The notes: generated by a model from the sequence alone, not told the origin. Numbered from the stretch's first letter, positions 16,278 through 25,321 are shown. The stretch: 64,000 bases of DNA from Pseudopelobacter sp964542535 (GCA_964542535.1 CAZIUE010000010.1:111845-175844), one strand, 5' to 3'. Program-made: numbers and translations.

Positions 16278-17303
16278 ATGAAATCATGTACAGCAGTTTC
16301 AACAAAATCAGGACTGGTAATTATCCCGGGGTTGGTGCGGGCCGCACTGTTAGCCCTTGTCGCCGCAACCCTCGTCTGCCCTGCGCGGGCCCGTGCGGGA
16401 CAGGCAACCCTCGCCTGGTCCGGCACGACGGATCAGAATGTTGCCGGGTACAAGCTGTACTACAGCAACAGCTCGGGTACGTACTCACAATCTGTGGACG
16501 TTGGAAACACGACAAGTTATACTATTAAAAACCTGACTGATGGAAAAACTTACTACTTTGCCGCTGCCGCCTATGATGTATCCGGAAATCAGAGTGATTA
16601 TTCCAACGAGGTGAGCAAGAGTATTCCGGTGGTTCAGTATACGGTAAACGCCGGCGCGGGAACAGGTGGGACGATATCACCTTCGGGTTCGGTGTCCGTC
16701 AGTTCAGGTGCAAGCCAGTCATTCTCCATAAGCCCCGCGACGGGGTACAAGATAGCGGATGTGGAGGTTGATGGCGCATCGATCGGTGCGGTCAGCAGCT
16801 ATACATTCAGTAATGTTACCGCCAGCCATTCCATTTCCGCAACCTTCTCGGCCCAGGCGGTCTCAATTACCCCCCACTGGAACGATGCGACGACAGCCAA
16901 AACGGCCCTGCTTTCGGCTAATCCGAATTACATGATGTGGAGCCCCGTTGTCGCGGATGCCACGGCAAAGGTAACGAGTCTGCGGGTGAGCGTCGGTCTC
17001 TACGGTACGTCATCACAGGTCAGGTTGGCGCTCTACGACAAGAGCGGCAAAAAATTGACCGAGGGGGTCGGGACCGTATCTTCGACAGGGTACAAATCCG
17101 TCAGCGTCCCTTCCGTGAGTGTTACCAAAGGGTACACCTATTACGTGGCCGTTCAGCCATCCTCCAGCCAACTGAAGAGTATTGACTGCGGTGCGAAAAC
17201 AGGAGGTTTTGCGGCAAAAAACAGTTATTCCAAGGGACTCCCGGCAACATTACCCCGTGGATGGTCAGGCGAACTGCTTACCTCGGGCATGTACATCCAG
17301 TAG
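16278..17303 (+). CDS. Secreted FN3-domain protein, riboswitch-controlled
   Basis: The 341-residue product has a signal peptide (about residues 1-41, hydrophobic 'AALLALVAATLV', cleavage near 'ARAGQA'). A fibronectin type III domain follows (about 42-130, 'LAWSGTTDQNVAGYKLYYS', 'TSYTIKNLTDGKTYYFAAAA'). Then comes a bacterial InlB-like beta repeat (about 131-195, 'GGTISPSGSVSVSSGASQSF') and a C-terminal beta-rich module (about 200-341, 'VRLALYDKSGKKLTEG', 'GYTYYVAVQPSS') resembling carbohydrate-binding jelly rolls. It is probably an extracellular matrix or surface protein. Two cyclic-dinucleotide aptamers precede it and the beta-helix gene follows 107 bases later in the same unit. The function is inferred from domains only. 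Confidence 0.8.
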   Translation: MKSCTAVSTKSGLVIIPGLVRAALLALVAATLVCPARARAGQATLAWSGTTDQNVAGYKLYYSNSSGTYSQSVDVGNTTSYTIKNLTDGKTYYFAAAAYDVSGNQSDYSNEVSKSIPVVQYTVNAGAGTGGTISPSGSVSVSSGASQSFSISPATGYKIADVEVDGASIGAVSSYTFSNVTASHSISATFSAQAVSITPHWNDATTAKTALLSANPNYMMWSPVVADATAKVTSLRVSVGLYGTSSQVRLALYDKSGKKLTEGVGTVSSTGYKSVSVPSVSVTKGYTYYVAVQPSSSQLKSIDCGAKTGGFAAKNSYSKGLPATLPRGWSGELLTSGMYIQ

Positions 17304-17410
17304 CGGTAACGAGCATACTCGTTGTTGCAACGAAAACCGGCGCGGGCTGTGGTTTCTTGCCCCGTGAAGAGAAGTCGAACCAGTGAAGCTTGATTGTGAG
17401 GAGCATATCC

Positions 17411-19027
17411 ATGAAACGCAAAAAAAATGTCAGCAAGCCGGGAATCCTTTTGTTTACACTCCTGCTGTGCGGCGCGACAACCCATGTTTGGGCGGCAACC
17501 TATTATGTGGACGCCGTAAATGGTAACGACAGCTATTCCGGCACCCAGACGGCACCCTGGCGTTCCATTGCGAAAGTCAAGGCAACCGCGCTTAAGGCCG
17601 GGGATGCCGTGTATTTCAAGTCGGGGGGGAGCTGGGACGAGTTGCTTGTGCCTGCTTCGGGAGTGAGTGGAACACCGGTGGTGTATGGAGCCTATGGCAC
17701 GGGAAACAGGCCGGTTATCCGTGGGTTAAGCGCTGATAACAAGTCCTATGTGCGCATCGACGGCCTCAGCTTCAAAAACGGCAGTTATAATCATCCGGTT
17801 CTGATAACCAACTCGTCCCATCACATAAGTATTTATAATTGCGACATCATTGCCGATACTTCCAATTCGACCTGGGCAGCCCTGTATATTTTGAACAACT
17901 CCCATCATAACGAGGTTGTCGGCTGTACCATTGAGCATCTCAATACCGGCCGGCAATCCGATGCCGTTAATTTGCGGCTGAACGCCAATTACAATCTTAT
18001 CAAGAACAACAAGATCGGCTCCGCTACCCACTACGCCCTTTCCCTGGAAGGAAACAATGCCACCTATCCCGGGTATACATGCAACTACAACATCATCATG
18101 AATAACGTAATCAACAACCCTAATGGAGCCCAGATGAGCCTCCAGTCTGAGGCGTCTAATAACGTCGTGGATAGCAACGTCATCACCGGCGGCAAGAGTA
18201 CCACGTACTGCGCCAACCTGCCGAGAGCCTTTAAAAACGTGAGCAGGAACAACATTATACGCAGGAACGTCATTAGGGACAACATGGAGACCACGGGGAG
18301 TGGCCTGGGAACGGAGGTGTATGCCTATACCGACTATCCCGCCAACATCGCAACGGGCAATCGTATTTACAGCAACCTGATAACCAATATTTACAGGTAC
18401 CCCATCGTTATGGCCACAAACGGGGATGCGGGGGCGACAGCCTACAACAATATATACAAAAATAACGTTATTTATAATAACGTGTCATCGTACCAGGCCG
18501 TGATTCAAGCCCACTCGGCGATCAAGGATAACTATTTTCAGAACAACCTGTTTTATCGCTCTGGCGTTACGAACGTGCTGAGTATCGGTGGTGTAGGGAA
18601 AAGCGTTGCTGGTGCCGAATCAGGCGATCCCCTGCACTGGAAGGGTAATATCCAGAAGGACCCGTACCTCGGTGTCGATTACCAGCCGTTGTCCGGTTCT
18701 CCCTGTGTTGATGGAGGTGAACATCTGGCTTCTGTCACGAGCGCAAGTGGTTCCGGCATGACGTTAACGGTATCTGATGCCAGGTATTTCACCGATGGCT
18801 ATGGTGTTGTCCAGGGAGATACGATACGGGTCGGAAAAATGACGGCAACGATTTCATCAATAAACTACTCTACCAATACCATTACCCTGAAGGAGTCGAT
18901 CGCGTGGCAACAAGGTGATCCGGTGAATCTGCCGTTTTCGGGCAGCAAGCCGGATATCGGGGCATACGAGTTTGCCGATCAGGGGTCAACGCTTCTCCCC
19001 CCCCTGAATCTGAAAGTTATCCAGTAA
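17411..19027 (+). CDS. Secreted right-handed parallel beta-helix protein
   Basis: The 538-residue protein has a signal peptide ('ILLFTLLLCGATTHVWA') followed by 'ATYYVDAVNGNDSYSGTQ', the usual opening of secreted pectate-lyase-fold proteins. Residues of about 100-400 hold a ladder of PbH1-type repeats rich in Asn ('HHNEVVGCTIEHL', 'NYNLIKNNKIGS', 'NNVVDSNVITGG', 'RNNIIRRNVIRDN'). The C-terminus has a small beta module and ends with 'PDIGAYEF', common in this group. Such folds occur in polysaccharide lyases, epimerases and adhesins; no catalytic residues can be assigned. GTGAGGAG lies eight bases before the ATG. It probably shares the riboswitch-controlled transcript with the FN3 gene. Confidence 0.82.
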   Translation: MKRKKNVSKPGILLFTLLLCGATTHVWAATYYVDAVNGNDSYSGTQTAPWRSIAKVKATALKAGDAVYFKSGGSWDELLVPASGVSGTPVVYGAYGTGNRPVIRGLSADNKSYVRIDGLSFKNGSYNHPVLITNSSHHISIYNCDIIADTSNSTWAALYILNNSHHNEVVGCTIEHLNTGRQSDAVNLRLNANYNLIKNNKIGSATHYALSLEGNNATYPGYTCNYNIIMNNVINNPNGAQMSLQSEASNNVVDSNVITGGKSTTYCANLPRAFKNVSRNNIIRRNVIRDNMETTGSGLGTEVYAYTDYPANIATGNRIYSNLITNIYRYPIVMATNGDAGATAYNNIYKNNVIYNNVSSYQAVIQAHSAIKDNYFQNNLFYRSGVTNVLSIGGVGKSVAGAESGDPLHWKGNIQKDPYLGVDYQPLSGSPCVDGGEHLASVTSASGSGMTLTVSDARYFTDGYGVVQGDTIRVGKMTATISSINYSTNTITLKESIAWQQGDPVNLPFSGSKPDIGAYEFADQGSTLLPPLNLKVIQ

Positions 19028-19065
19028 CAGACTGCACTATTCCATCCACGGTGTTCGTGTCGTAA

Positions 19066-19100
19066 CGAGGGGAATCTGAATTGATTCCCCTCGTTTTGTT
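19066..19100 (+). terminator. Rho-independent terminator after the beta-helix gene
   Basis: An 11-base perfect stem (CGAGGGGAATC at 19066-19076, GATTCCCCTCG at 19083-19093) with a six-base loop is followed by TTTTGTTT. It closes the riboswitch-controlled unit and lies just before the convergent end of the polysaccharide locus. Confidence 0.9.
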
Positions 19101-19111
19101 TGACGACACCG

Positions 19112-20254
19112 CTACGCCGGGTCGGCATGAACAAGCATACTCAGGGCATAGAACATCCAGGCCTGTGACCACCGCATATAGGGGATGCGGTTCGTATACC
19201 ATCGAGTTTTCTGATAGTAAAAATAGCCATGTTCATCCTGCATGTTGTCGATTGCCCATTCAGCTATGTCCTGTGCAAGGTGTATGCTGTCGCTGCGATG
19301 GCGGGACAAGGTGACAAGCGTAATTATCCCCTGCGCGGAACAGTGAATATCAATCGGATAAAGGGAGTCGTTATAGTATTTGGGGCACCCGTTGTTCAGC
19401 CAGAAGGTTCTCAGGTAGTAGTCGTAGGCATTGGTGAACTCCCGTTGCCACTGATATTCTCCGGTATATTCCATCCACTGTCCCAGGGAAACGAGGTTGA
19501 AGCCGGTATGGAAGCTGTCGATGAATGGCCGTTTTTCAGCGTAAGGCCACGAATAATCTCTGCCCAGGGCCTGTAACGCAAAGAGCATCGCTTTTTTTGA
19601 TTTCTCGTAGAGAACCCGGTCCCCGCTTTTATGAAAAACTCTTGCGAGCGCAGTGGCCGCGAGCATGTTTATGTTGTAGACGATGCTTCGACTGCCCGGC
19701 ATGTAACGGAAGCAGAGTGTTTCGCTATTCTCGAAGAAAATGAGGTTGTCGAGGACGAACCTGCAAGCGCGTTCAGCGATCTCCAGATAATTTCGGTCTC
19801 CCGTACGGTCGTAATAGTCCAGTAAAGCGTTGACGGAGAAGACGGTGGCAACCATGTTGGGCGTGTGTTTCGGAGTCAGAAATCTCCTCGCCTGCCAGTC
19901 AAAATTATATCCCCAACACGGGGCCTGGTAACCGGGTGAAGCCAACCCCATGAGAAGTTCGATAAGCTGTTTCGCCTCATCGTTTTTTTCCGCCAGCAGC
20001 AAACCGGAGATAAAAAGTGCTACTCCCTTCGGGTTGAAGCCTTTTGGAACGATGGTGATGTTTCTGAAATTGACTGGTGAGCGTTTGAACAGTTGAATCC
20101 ATGCCAGACGGAGCAGGTAGGAATGGTGGAAAAGCGGGTTGTCGACAATCCGTGCATTGAGTCCGTCGTAGTTGTCCCAGCCCTGATAACGCTCCTTCCG
20201 GCAATAGGCGTACAGGGCGTTAAAGGAGTTTTGGATTTTACGTGTTTTGTTCAT
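19112..20254 (-). CDS. Alpha/alpha-barrel glycosidase-like protein of the EPS locus
   Basis: The 380-residue soluble protein lacks a signal peptide. It shows repeated helix pairs with aromatic residues typical of the six-hairpin (alpha/alpha) toroid: 'CWGYNFDWQARRF', 'FSVNALLDYYDRTGDRNYLEIAERAC', 'FHTGFNLVSLGQWMEYTGE', 'RIPYMRWSQAWMFYALSML'. This fold is shared by glycoside hydrolases, uronyl C5-epimerases and terpene cyclases. No catalytic acid pair can be assigned with certainty. It is the last gene of the EPS locus, 27 bases after a glycosyltransferase, so a role in trimming or modifying the polymer or its precursor is likely but inferred. Confidence 0.6.
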   Translation of the reverse strand: MNKTRKIQNSFNALYAYCRKERYQGWDNYDGLNARIVDNPLFHHSYLLRLAWIQLFKRSPVNFRNITIVPKGFNPKGVALFISGLLLAEKNDEAKQLIELLMGLASPGYQAPCWGYNFDWQARRFLTPKHTPNMVATVFSVNALLDYYDRTGDRNYLEIAERACRFVLDNLIFFENSETLCFRYMPGSRSIVYNINMLAATALARVFHKSGDRVLYEKSKKAMLFALQALGRDYSWPYAEKRPFIDSFHTGFNLVSLGQWMEYTGEYQWQREFTNAYDYYLRTFWLNNGCPKYYNDSLYPIDIHCSAQGIITLVTLSRHRSDSIHLAQDIAEWAIDNMQDEHGYFYYQKTRWYTNRIPYMRWSQAWMFYALSMLVHADPA

Positions 20255-20281
20255 GGCACCACACCCCGATCCGGCCCGGAT

Positions 20282-21346
20282 TCAGGCCAGCACGTCGCGG
20301 AAATATCCATTCAGCCTCGTTACAACGGTGCGTATTTCATAGTTCGTTTTCGCCTTAAGTCTGTTGTTCGAGGATATGGTTTCGCAGGCCGCGTTATTGT
20401 TGAGTAACTGCCTTATTTTACGTGCGAAATCTTCAGGCTCGCAGGACGGTACAAGGAAGCCGTTTTCCCGCTCGATGATAATTTCCGGTATGGCCGCAAC
20501 GGGCCTGGATACGATCACCAGCCCCGCGCCCATACCCTCAAGTATGCTGTTGGGCATTCCTTCTCCATAACTGGTGGGGAAAAGCATGATTCCGCACCTG
20601 TTCAGAACCTGGCTTTTTTTCTCCTGCTCCAGCCAGCCGGTAAAGAGTATGGTCTCTTCCAGTCCACGGGATGAAACGTACTGCTGCAACTGTGGCAGCA
20701 ATGGCCCGTCTCCAACCATGTACAGTTTTATGTCAGGGAATTCTGTAGCAAGAATTTCAACCGTTTTGACTGCGGTAAAACAGCCTTTGCCCTCGGCAAA
20801 GCGGGAGAGATACATCAGGTTTGCATAGTTGGTGTGTGTCTCTTCCCCCGTTTCTTCGTAGGTTGTTGTTTCAAGTATGATGCTGTGGGGACAATATCCC
20901 CACGAGATCAGCAGGTCCCTGTAGTGACGAGATAAAACCAGGCACTTGTCGGGATTGAAGACGAGGCGGATCAGGCTCCGACACTTCCGGTTGACGAAGT
21001 TTGTGGTTTCCTCGTTCCATCCGCGAAAGAACACCATGGTTTTCTTGTTGAATACTCTTTTAGCCAGGATGTGGTAGATGCCGTCTCGGACGAGTGACTT
21101 TACGTCAAAAGAAGGGTTTATAACTATCAGATCATGCCGTTTGAACCGTGCAAGCAGGCTGGTCGCGTCCAGGATACCTGTGTATACGCGTCGTGCGAGA
21201 CCTGGTGCGGAGCCGCACCTGCCGACGGGAAAAAAAGACACGTCGACAGTATCGGATCTGAAGTGTTTATTTACGAGCGAATAATAGTGTGCCACGCCCC
21301 CTCTTTCAGATAGGTGAGGGCAAAGAATCAAGACGCTTTTGGGCAT
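20282..21346 (-). CDS. Glycosyltransferase, GT-B fold (GT4-like)
   Basis: The 354-residue protein starts 'MPKSVLILCPHLSERGGVAHYY', with the Gly-Gly loop of GT-B enzymes. The C-terminal donor-binding half has 'LYMVGDGPLLPQLQQYVSSRG', 'ILFTGWLEQEK', 'LFPTSYGEGMPNSILEGMG' and the E-x7-E region. It likely adds one sugar to the lipid-linked repeat unit at the cytoplasmic face. GGGAGG precedes the ATG at 21346; an upstream extension of 17 codons has no ribosome site. Donor and linkage cannot be predicted. Confidence 0.85.
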   Translation of the reverse strand: MPKSVLILCPHLSERGGVAHYYSLVNKHFRSDTVDVSFFPVGRCGSAPGLARRVYTGILDATSLLARFKRHDLIVINPSFDVKSLVRDGIYHILAKRVFNKKTMVFFRGWNEETTNFVNRKCRSLIRLVFNPDKCLVLSRHYRDLLISWGYCPHSIILETTTYEETGEETHTNYANLMYLSRFAEGKGCFTAVKTVEILATEFPDIKLYMVGDGPLLPQLQQYVSSRGLEETILFTGWLEQEKKSQVLNRCGIMLFPTSYGEGMPNSILEGMGAGLVIVSRPVAAIPEIIIERENGFLVPSCEPEDFARKIRQLLNNNAACETISSNNRLKAKTNYEIRTVVTRLNGYFRDVLA

Positions 21347-21371
21347 GATCCCTCCCTTTCCGGCGTCACGC

Positions 21372-22607
21372 TCATAATGATCTGAATAACTCCACAAGCA
21401 GCCTGCCGTTGTTCAAAGGATTGAAATACATACGGCATTTCTCTCTGCCCGAGCGGCCGATCCGGATCGCATGGTCCTGTTGTGTGATGAGAAACCTGAT
21501 GGCCTCCTCGATGTCCCGTACATCCCCTGGTGTCGTGAGCAGTGCGTCCTTCATATGCTCCAGGTACCGGGTTACGTCGCTGTTTCTTGATGCGATAACC
21601 GGATTTCCCGTTGCCAGGTACTCGCCAAGTTTGAAGGGAAAGCCGGCATTGGCGAAATCGGTGCTCGTTCTTGTCATGCACAAGATATCCGCGTCACGGA
21701 GAAAATCGTAGAACTGCTCATCATCGAGATACCCTACCAGGTGTATTGCCGGGTTCCTCTCGATTCTCTTCCTGATATGGGCCATGCGTTCATCACTTCC
21801 CTTTCCGGTAAGGAACAGCTTGATATCCTCCGTGGTGTCCCGCACGGATTCGAAGGCGTCTATGAGGTCGTCCACTCCATCCTTGGTGGCAAAACTGCCC
21901 GAGTATACGAGTCTGACCGGTGAATGAAAGCAGTGCTTATGCGGGCCGTCATCTGCTTGTGCCGACACCGGGATCAGTCGTATGGATTCCCTGTTGCGAC
22001 ATAACGTGGAATATTTTTTGTACAGGTGCGTTGAAATGACGACGACCCCATCGGCGATGAGGTGTAAAAAACGCTCGAATAATGAAATGGATTTTACTTT
22101 TATCCTGGAAAGACGGGACAACCCTCCGCCAAACACGGCATAGTCCTCGACGATATCAAAAACTACTCTGTATCCGAGCAATTTGGCCGTTACGACGAAC
22201 ACGATGTTTTCGATACTCGGGCTGCCATAGCAAAAGCATATATTCTTGCTCTTCCGTACTTTCCAGCGCAGCAGGCAGATGAATCCTTCCCACAGGTAGA
22301 GCGGAAGACGCCAAACCAGACGCACATCTGGCGTCAAACCGCTCCCGATTTTTCTGTACAGTGTCCCTCGGTACCATCCCGACGATTCTTGGGGTGACAC
22401 CTCCTTCGCGCCCCGATCCAACAGCAACAGGGTAACGGTGAATCCATGGCTTTGCAGAGCATCAATGAAATGCTGCACTCGTTTCGTTGCGGCCATTCCC
22501 TGGGGGTAGGAAAATCTTCCCACAATGACAACGTTTATGTCTTCTCCCGCAGGAAGAGGGCGCGTCGATAGGGACTCATGATTCATTGTCGTCATCTTGA
22601 GCGTCAT
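21372..22607 (-). CDS. Glycosyltransferase, GT-B fold
   Basis: The 411-residue product contains 'INVVIVGRFSYPQGMAATKRVQ' near the N-terminus and the donor-site half 'VRLVYSGSFATKDGVDDLIDAF', 'LFLTGKGSDER', 'AGFPFKLGEYLATGNPVI', which fit GT4-type retaining enzymes. The start overlaps the end of the polymerase gene; ATGs at 22607, 22595 and 22586 are all possible and none has a strong ribosome site, suggesting translational coupling. It should act in assembly of the EPS repeat unit. Confidence 0.83.
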   Translation of the reverse strand: MTLKMTTMNHESLSTRPLPAGEDINVVIVGRFSYPQGMAATKRVQHFIDALQSHGFTVTLLLLDRGAKEVSPQESSGWYRGTLYRKIGSGLTPDVRLVWRLPLYLWEGFICLLRWKVRKSKNICFCYGSPSIENIVFVVTAKLLGYRVVFDIVEDYAVFGGGLSRLSRIKVKSISLFERFLHLIADGVVVISTHLYKKYSTLCRNRESIRLIPVSAQADDGPHKHCFHSPVRLVYSGSFATKDGVDDLIDAFESVRDTTEDIKLFLTGKGSDERMAHIRKRIERNPAIHLVGYLDDEQFYDFLRDADILCMTRTSTDFANAGFPFKLGEYLATGNPVIASRNSDVTRYLEHMKDALLTTPGDVRDIEEAIRFLITQQDHAIRIGRSGREKCRMYFNPLNNGRLLVELFRSL

Positions 22608-23874
22608 CGGCGAGATAGCCGTGGCATCTGCCGGCCAGCAGACAAAGAAAATAGCTGTAAGGGGTTAAAGATGGATGGGAATAAGTGCTTACCCCAAGGC
22701 AGGCAATCCCCCACAGGATCAGCAATGCCGAGGCAGCGGCATCGTCTTCCCGGGCTCCCCTGAAGTATGCCCGGAATCCGGGGACGATAATCAGGATGAT
22801 GTAGGGGATAAGGATGGGCACGCCACCGATAAACGCCATCCACACGAACGAATTGTCGAAATACTGGTACTCCTCGTCGCCGAAAAACCAAGTGCCGTTT
22901 GGCCCTCGCCCCAGAATCAAATCGGAAGCCGGAACCTGATCGAAAAACTCCAGGTACTGGCCGGTGCGGGTGTCGTCATACATGCGCTCTCCCAGCATGC
23001 CGAAGGCTGTACCAACTTCTTTCTGGAACAGCACACCGGCGACCAGAAGTAAAGCCAGTATGGACAAGATGACTTTGCCGCGGACAAAACGTGGTTCATC
23101 ACCCTCGTCGCTGGAAGGGGACCTGATGAACAAAAAAGCCGTGAGCAGGAGAATTGCCATGAGAATCCATGAACGGGTCTGGGTAAAGATGGCGGTACAC
23201 AGGAATGCGATATAGGGAAATGCCCGGACGTATAGTCTCCATCCTGTTGCTTTTCTCGATGTCAGCAGGGTCCAGCCGGCAAACCAGGCCAGAACGATCA
23301 TAATCAGCACGGGGCCGGATTCGAACCTCACATCGATTTCCCTGTGCGTTGCAACGGCATACATTGCCAGGGCGGCCGTAAGGTATGAGAGGGTCGTGCT
23401 GACCGATCCGAGGAGACGCCATATCGTTTGTTTCATGCCGGCAAAGAGCAGAATACAGGAAAGCCAGACCAGGGGGCCGGTCGCTCCCAGCGCCTTCCAG
23501 GAAAGATAGTCTTTCAGTTCGTAGGTGACGAGTGCCCAGCAGATACTTGCCGTCTGCATCGTCCAGAACGCAATTTTGGCCGACGGGCACAGCCTTCTGT
23601 ATTGGCCGGAAACGGCCGCCAGCATACCCGCGCCAATGACCGACACTATGCCCGTTGCATGCAGGAGGTAGTAGAGCGCCGGCTTGCTCTGCGGATCGTG
23701 GTAGGCGTTATCCGGGTTGATGCCGACGGTCAGCGCCACCATCATCGCCGCGCACCATGATGCAATCAGGGCGATGGAGGCGAGCAGCGAGACGGTTCCG
23801 TCGAAACGGTACTCATCGTCGTCAGGGAGATAGTCCATACATCCTTCCGCATGCTCGTTGACCTGTTGTGACAT
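22576..23874 (-). CDS. O-antigen ligase/Wzy-type polysaccharide polymerase
   Basis: The 432-residue protein has about ten to twelve hydrophobic helices. There is a long loop in the second half ('GERMYDDTRTGQYLEFFDQV', 'LILGRGPNGTWFFGDEEYQY') containing 'GRGPNG', a feature of the large periplasmic loop of O-antigen ligase/Wzy proteins. 'IFTQTRSWILMAILLLTAF' is also typical. It would polymerise flipped repeat units at the periplasmic side. The ATG at 23874 follows GAGG; upstream codons back to 24048 are open but unlike a protein start. Confidence 0.8.
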   Translation of the reverse strand: MSQQVNEHAEGCMDYLPDDDEYRFDGTVSLLASIALIASWCAAMMVALTVGINPDNAYHDPQSKPALYYLLHATGIVSVIGAGMLAAVSGQYRRLCPSAKIAFWTMQTASICWALVTYELKDYLSWKALGATGPLVWLSCILLFAGMKQTIWRLLGSVSTTLSYLTAALAMYAVATHREIDVRFESGPVLIMIVLAWFAGWTLLTSRKATGWRLYVRAFPYIAFLCTAIFTQTRSWILMAILLLTAFLFIRSPSSDEGDEPRFVRGKVILSILALLLVAGVLFQKEVGTAFGMLGERMYDDTRTGQYLEFFDQVPASDLILGRGPNGTWFFGDEEYQYFDNSFVWMAFIGGVPILIPYIILIIVPGFRAYFRGAREDDAAASALLILWGIACLGVSTYSHPSLTPYSYFLCLLAGRCHGYLADDAQDDDNES

Positions 23875-23908
23875 GATGACCTCACTCGTGGCTTTGCCCA
23901 TTGTCGGG

Positions 23909-25225
23909 CTATCCCCTTCTCGAAAACCGCACCAGGGCAAGCAGCAACAGGCTCGTCCCGATGGAATAACTGTGCAGGTGAGCAAGCGCCAGTGTCCGGG
24001 AACATGCGGCCATTCCGGCAAAACATAACAGCAGCAAGAGTCCGCCACGCACGATGTCCAGGAAAAACATCTGTTTCGACTGCTCGCCAGCCCATAATCC
24101 TGCTGAGGCTATCGTCCACGCCGCACTCACGCAACTGGTAAGGGCAATAATCCGCAAGACGTCATACCCTCTGGCAAACTCGGGCCCATACCAGACCATC
24201 AGTTGTTCGGAAAACAGATACACCGGAAACGACAGTAGCAGCACAAAAAGCGTACCCATTCCCCCCGCCCCCAGAAGAGTCTTCCTGAAACCGCTTCTGT
24301 TGCCGGTCGCATACAGGTTCGACAGGAGGGGGACCGTAACCTGGAAAATCCTCTGGGGAATGAAGATGATAATATTCTGGAGCCGTTGCGCCGCGTTGAA
24401 CAGGGCGAATTCCGGGACTCCCCCGGGTTGGCGCACCAGCAGTATCCCGGCGAACCAGTTGGTCAGGTTCATGGCCATTCCGCTCAGCCAGACCAGTGCG
24501 GACATCCGCAGGATACTACGTTCTCCCCAGGCTCCGTGATAGCTTATTGCGATGGAGAAGCCCGCGCACTGTGTTCTGATGTACCATTGTCCGAAGATAC
24601 AGCCGACCAGGCTTATGATGGCGAATGCAACGATTGCTCCGTACAGGCCGGCGGAGTACGCCCCCATGATAACGACGGGCAGGAGAAACAATGCCTGCCA
24701 GATGCTGATCCGGGCACTTCGGTTAAATGCTTCAAGTCCCGCCAGGATGCGCAACTGGATGCTGTTAATCATCTCACAGATGAGCCACAGCGCAGCGAGT
24801 CGCAATTCCGTAGAAATGCTGCTTCCCGGTAGAAGCTTTCTCGAAATACTTTGCGAAAACAGAGCCAGACAGGCTCCCGCCATACATGCCATGGCACAGG
24901 TAAACGCCAGGGAAAAACCTATGATGCGTCCGGCTCTTTTCGGGTCGGTGGTTCTGGTTCTTGCAACATACGTGGTGCTTGAGAGGCCTATCCCTGCCTG
25001 TCCAAAGCCGCTTAGCATCAGTATCGTGCCCTGAACAACCGCCAGTTTCCCGAAATCCGCAATGCCAAGGAAGCGCGCCGCCACGATCCCCGCAAGAAAC
25101 TGCGCCCCCTGTCTCAAGGATGATCCCAGCACGACCCATGCCATGCCGCGAGCAAAGCGCTCGCGCAACGAGTTGTCCGGGAAGTGCCGTGAAAACAGCT
25201 GGCCGAAGAAGCGGAGTACTCCCAT
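23909..25225 (-). CDS. Polysaccharide flippase (Wzx/MOP superfamily)
   Basis: The 438-residue integral membrane protein has about 12 hydrophobic helices. Typical openings are 'RFARGMAWVVLGSSLRQGAQ' and 'ARFLGIADFGKLAVVQGT', as in the oligosaccharidyl-lipid flippase branch of the MOP superfamily. It should move undecaprenyl-linked repeat units across the inner membrane for the Wzy-type polymerase encoded next to it. The gene follows a 192-base gap, the largest inside the locus, so a separate promoter is possible. Confidence 0.85.
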   Translation of the reverse strand: MGVLRFFGQLFSRHFPDNSLRERFARGMAWVVLGSSLRQGAQFLAGIVAARFLGIADFGKLAVVQGTILMLSGFGQAGIGLSSTTYVARTRTTDPKRAGRIIGFSLAFTCAMACMAGACLALFSQSISRKLLPGSSISTELRLAALWLICEMINSIQLRILAGLEAFNRSARISIWQALFLLPVVIMGAYSAGLYGAIVAFAIISLVGCIFGQWYIRTQCAGFSIAISYHGAWGERSILRMSALVWLSGMAMNLTNWFAGILLVRQPGGVPEFALFNAAQRLQNIIIFIPQRIFQVTVPLLSNLYATGNRSGFRKTLLGAGGMGTLFVLLLSFPVYLFSEQLMVWYGPEFARGYDVLRIIALTSCVSAAWTIASAGLWAGEQSKQMFFLDIVRGGLLLLLCFAGMAACSRTLALAHLHSYSIGTSLLLLALVRFSRRG

Positions 25226-25295
25226 GGCTGTTCATCGCTTTCCGTGTGCTGACACAAAGGGAGGAACGTTGCTTTTCGTTGTTTCACGGCCACGG

Positions 25296-25321
25296 ATCAG
25301 CAGCCCCATGGCTGGGCTGAT
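25296..25321. other. Strong hairpin in the largest gap of the EPS locus
   Basis: The sequence ATCAG-CAGCC (25296-25305), a CCAT loop, GGCTG (25310-25314) and CTGAT (25317-25321) form a ten-pair hairpin with a two-base bulge. It lies in the 192-base gap between the DUF354 and flippase genes. No T-tract follows on either strand, so it is more likely an RNA-processing or stability element, or an attenuator, than a simple terminator. Confidence 0.4.

Noticed and set aside
19112..20254. Assignment of the alpha/alpha-barrel protein as a specific uronyl C5-epimerase
   Set aside because: The fold-like helix pattern fits, but no epimerase-specific catalytic residues could be pointed out, so the specific name was not used.
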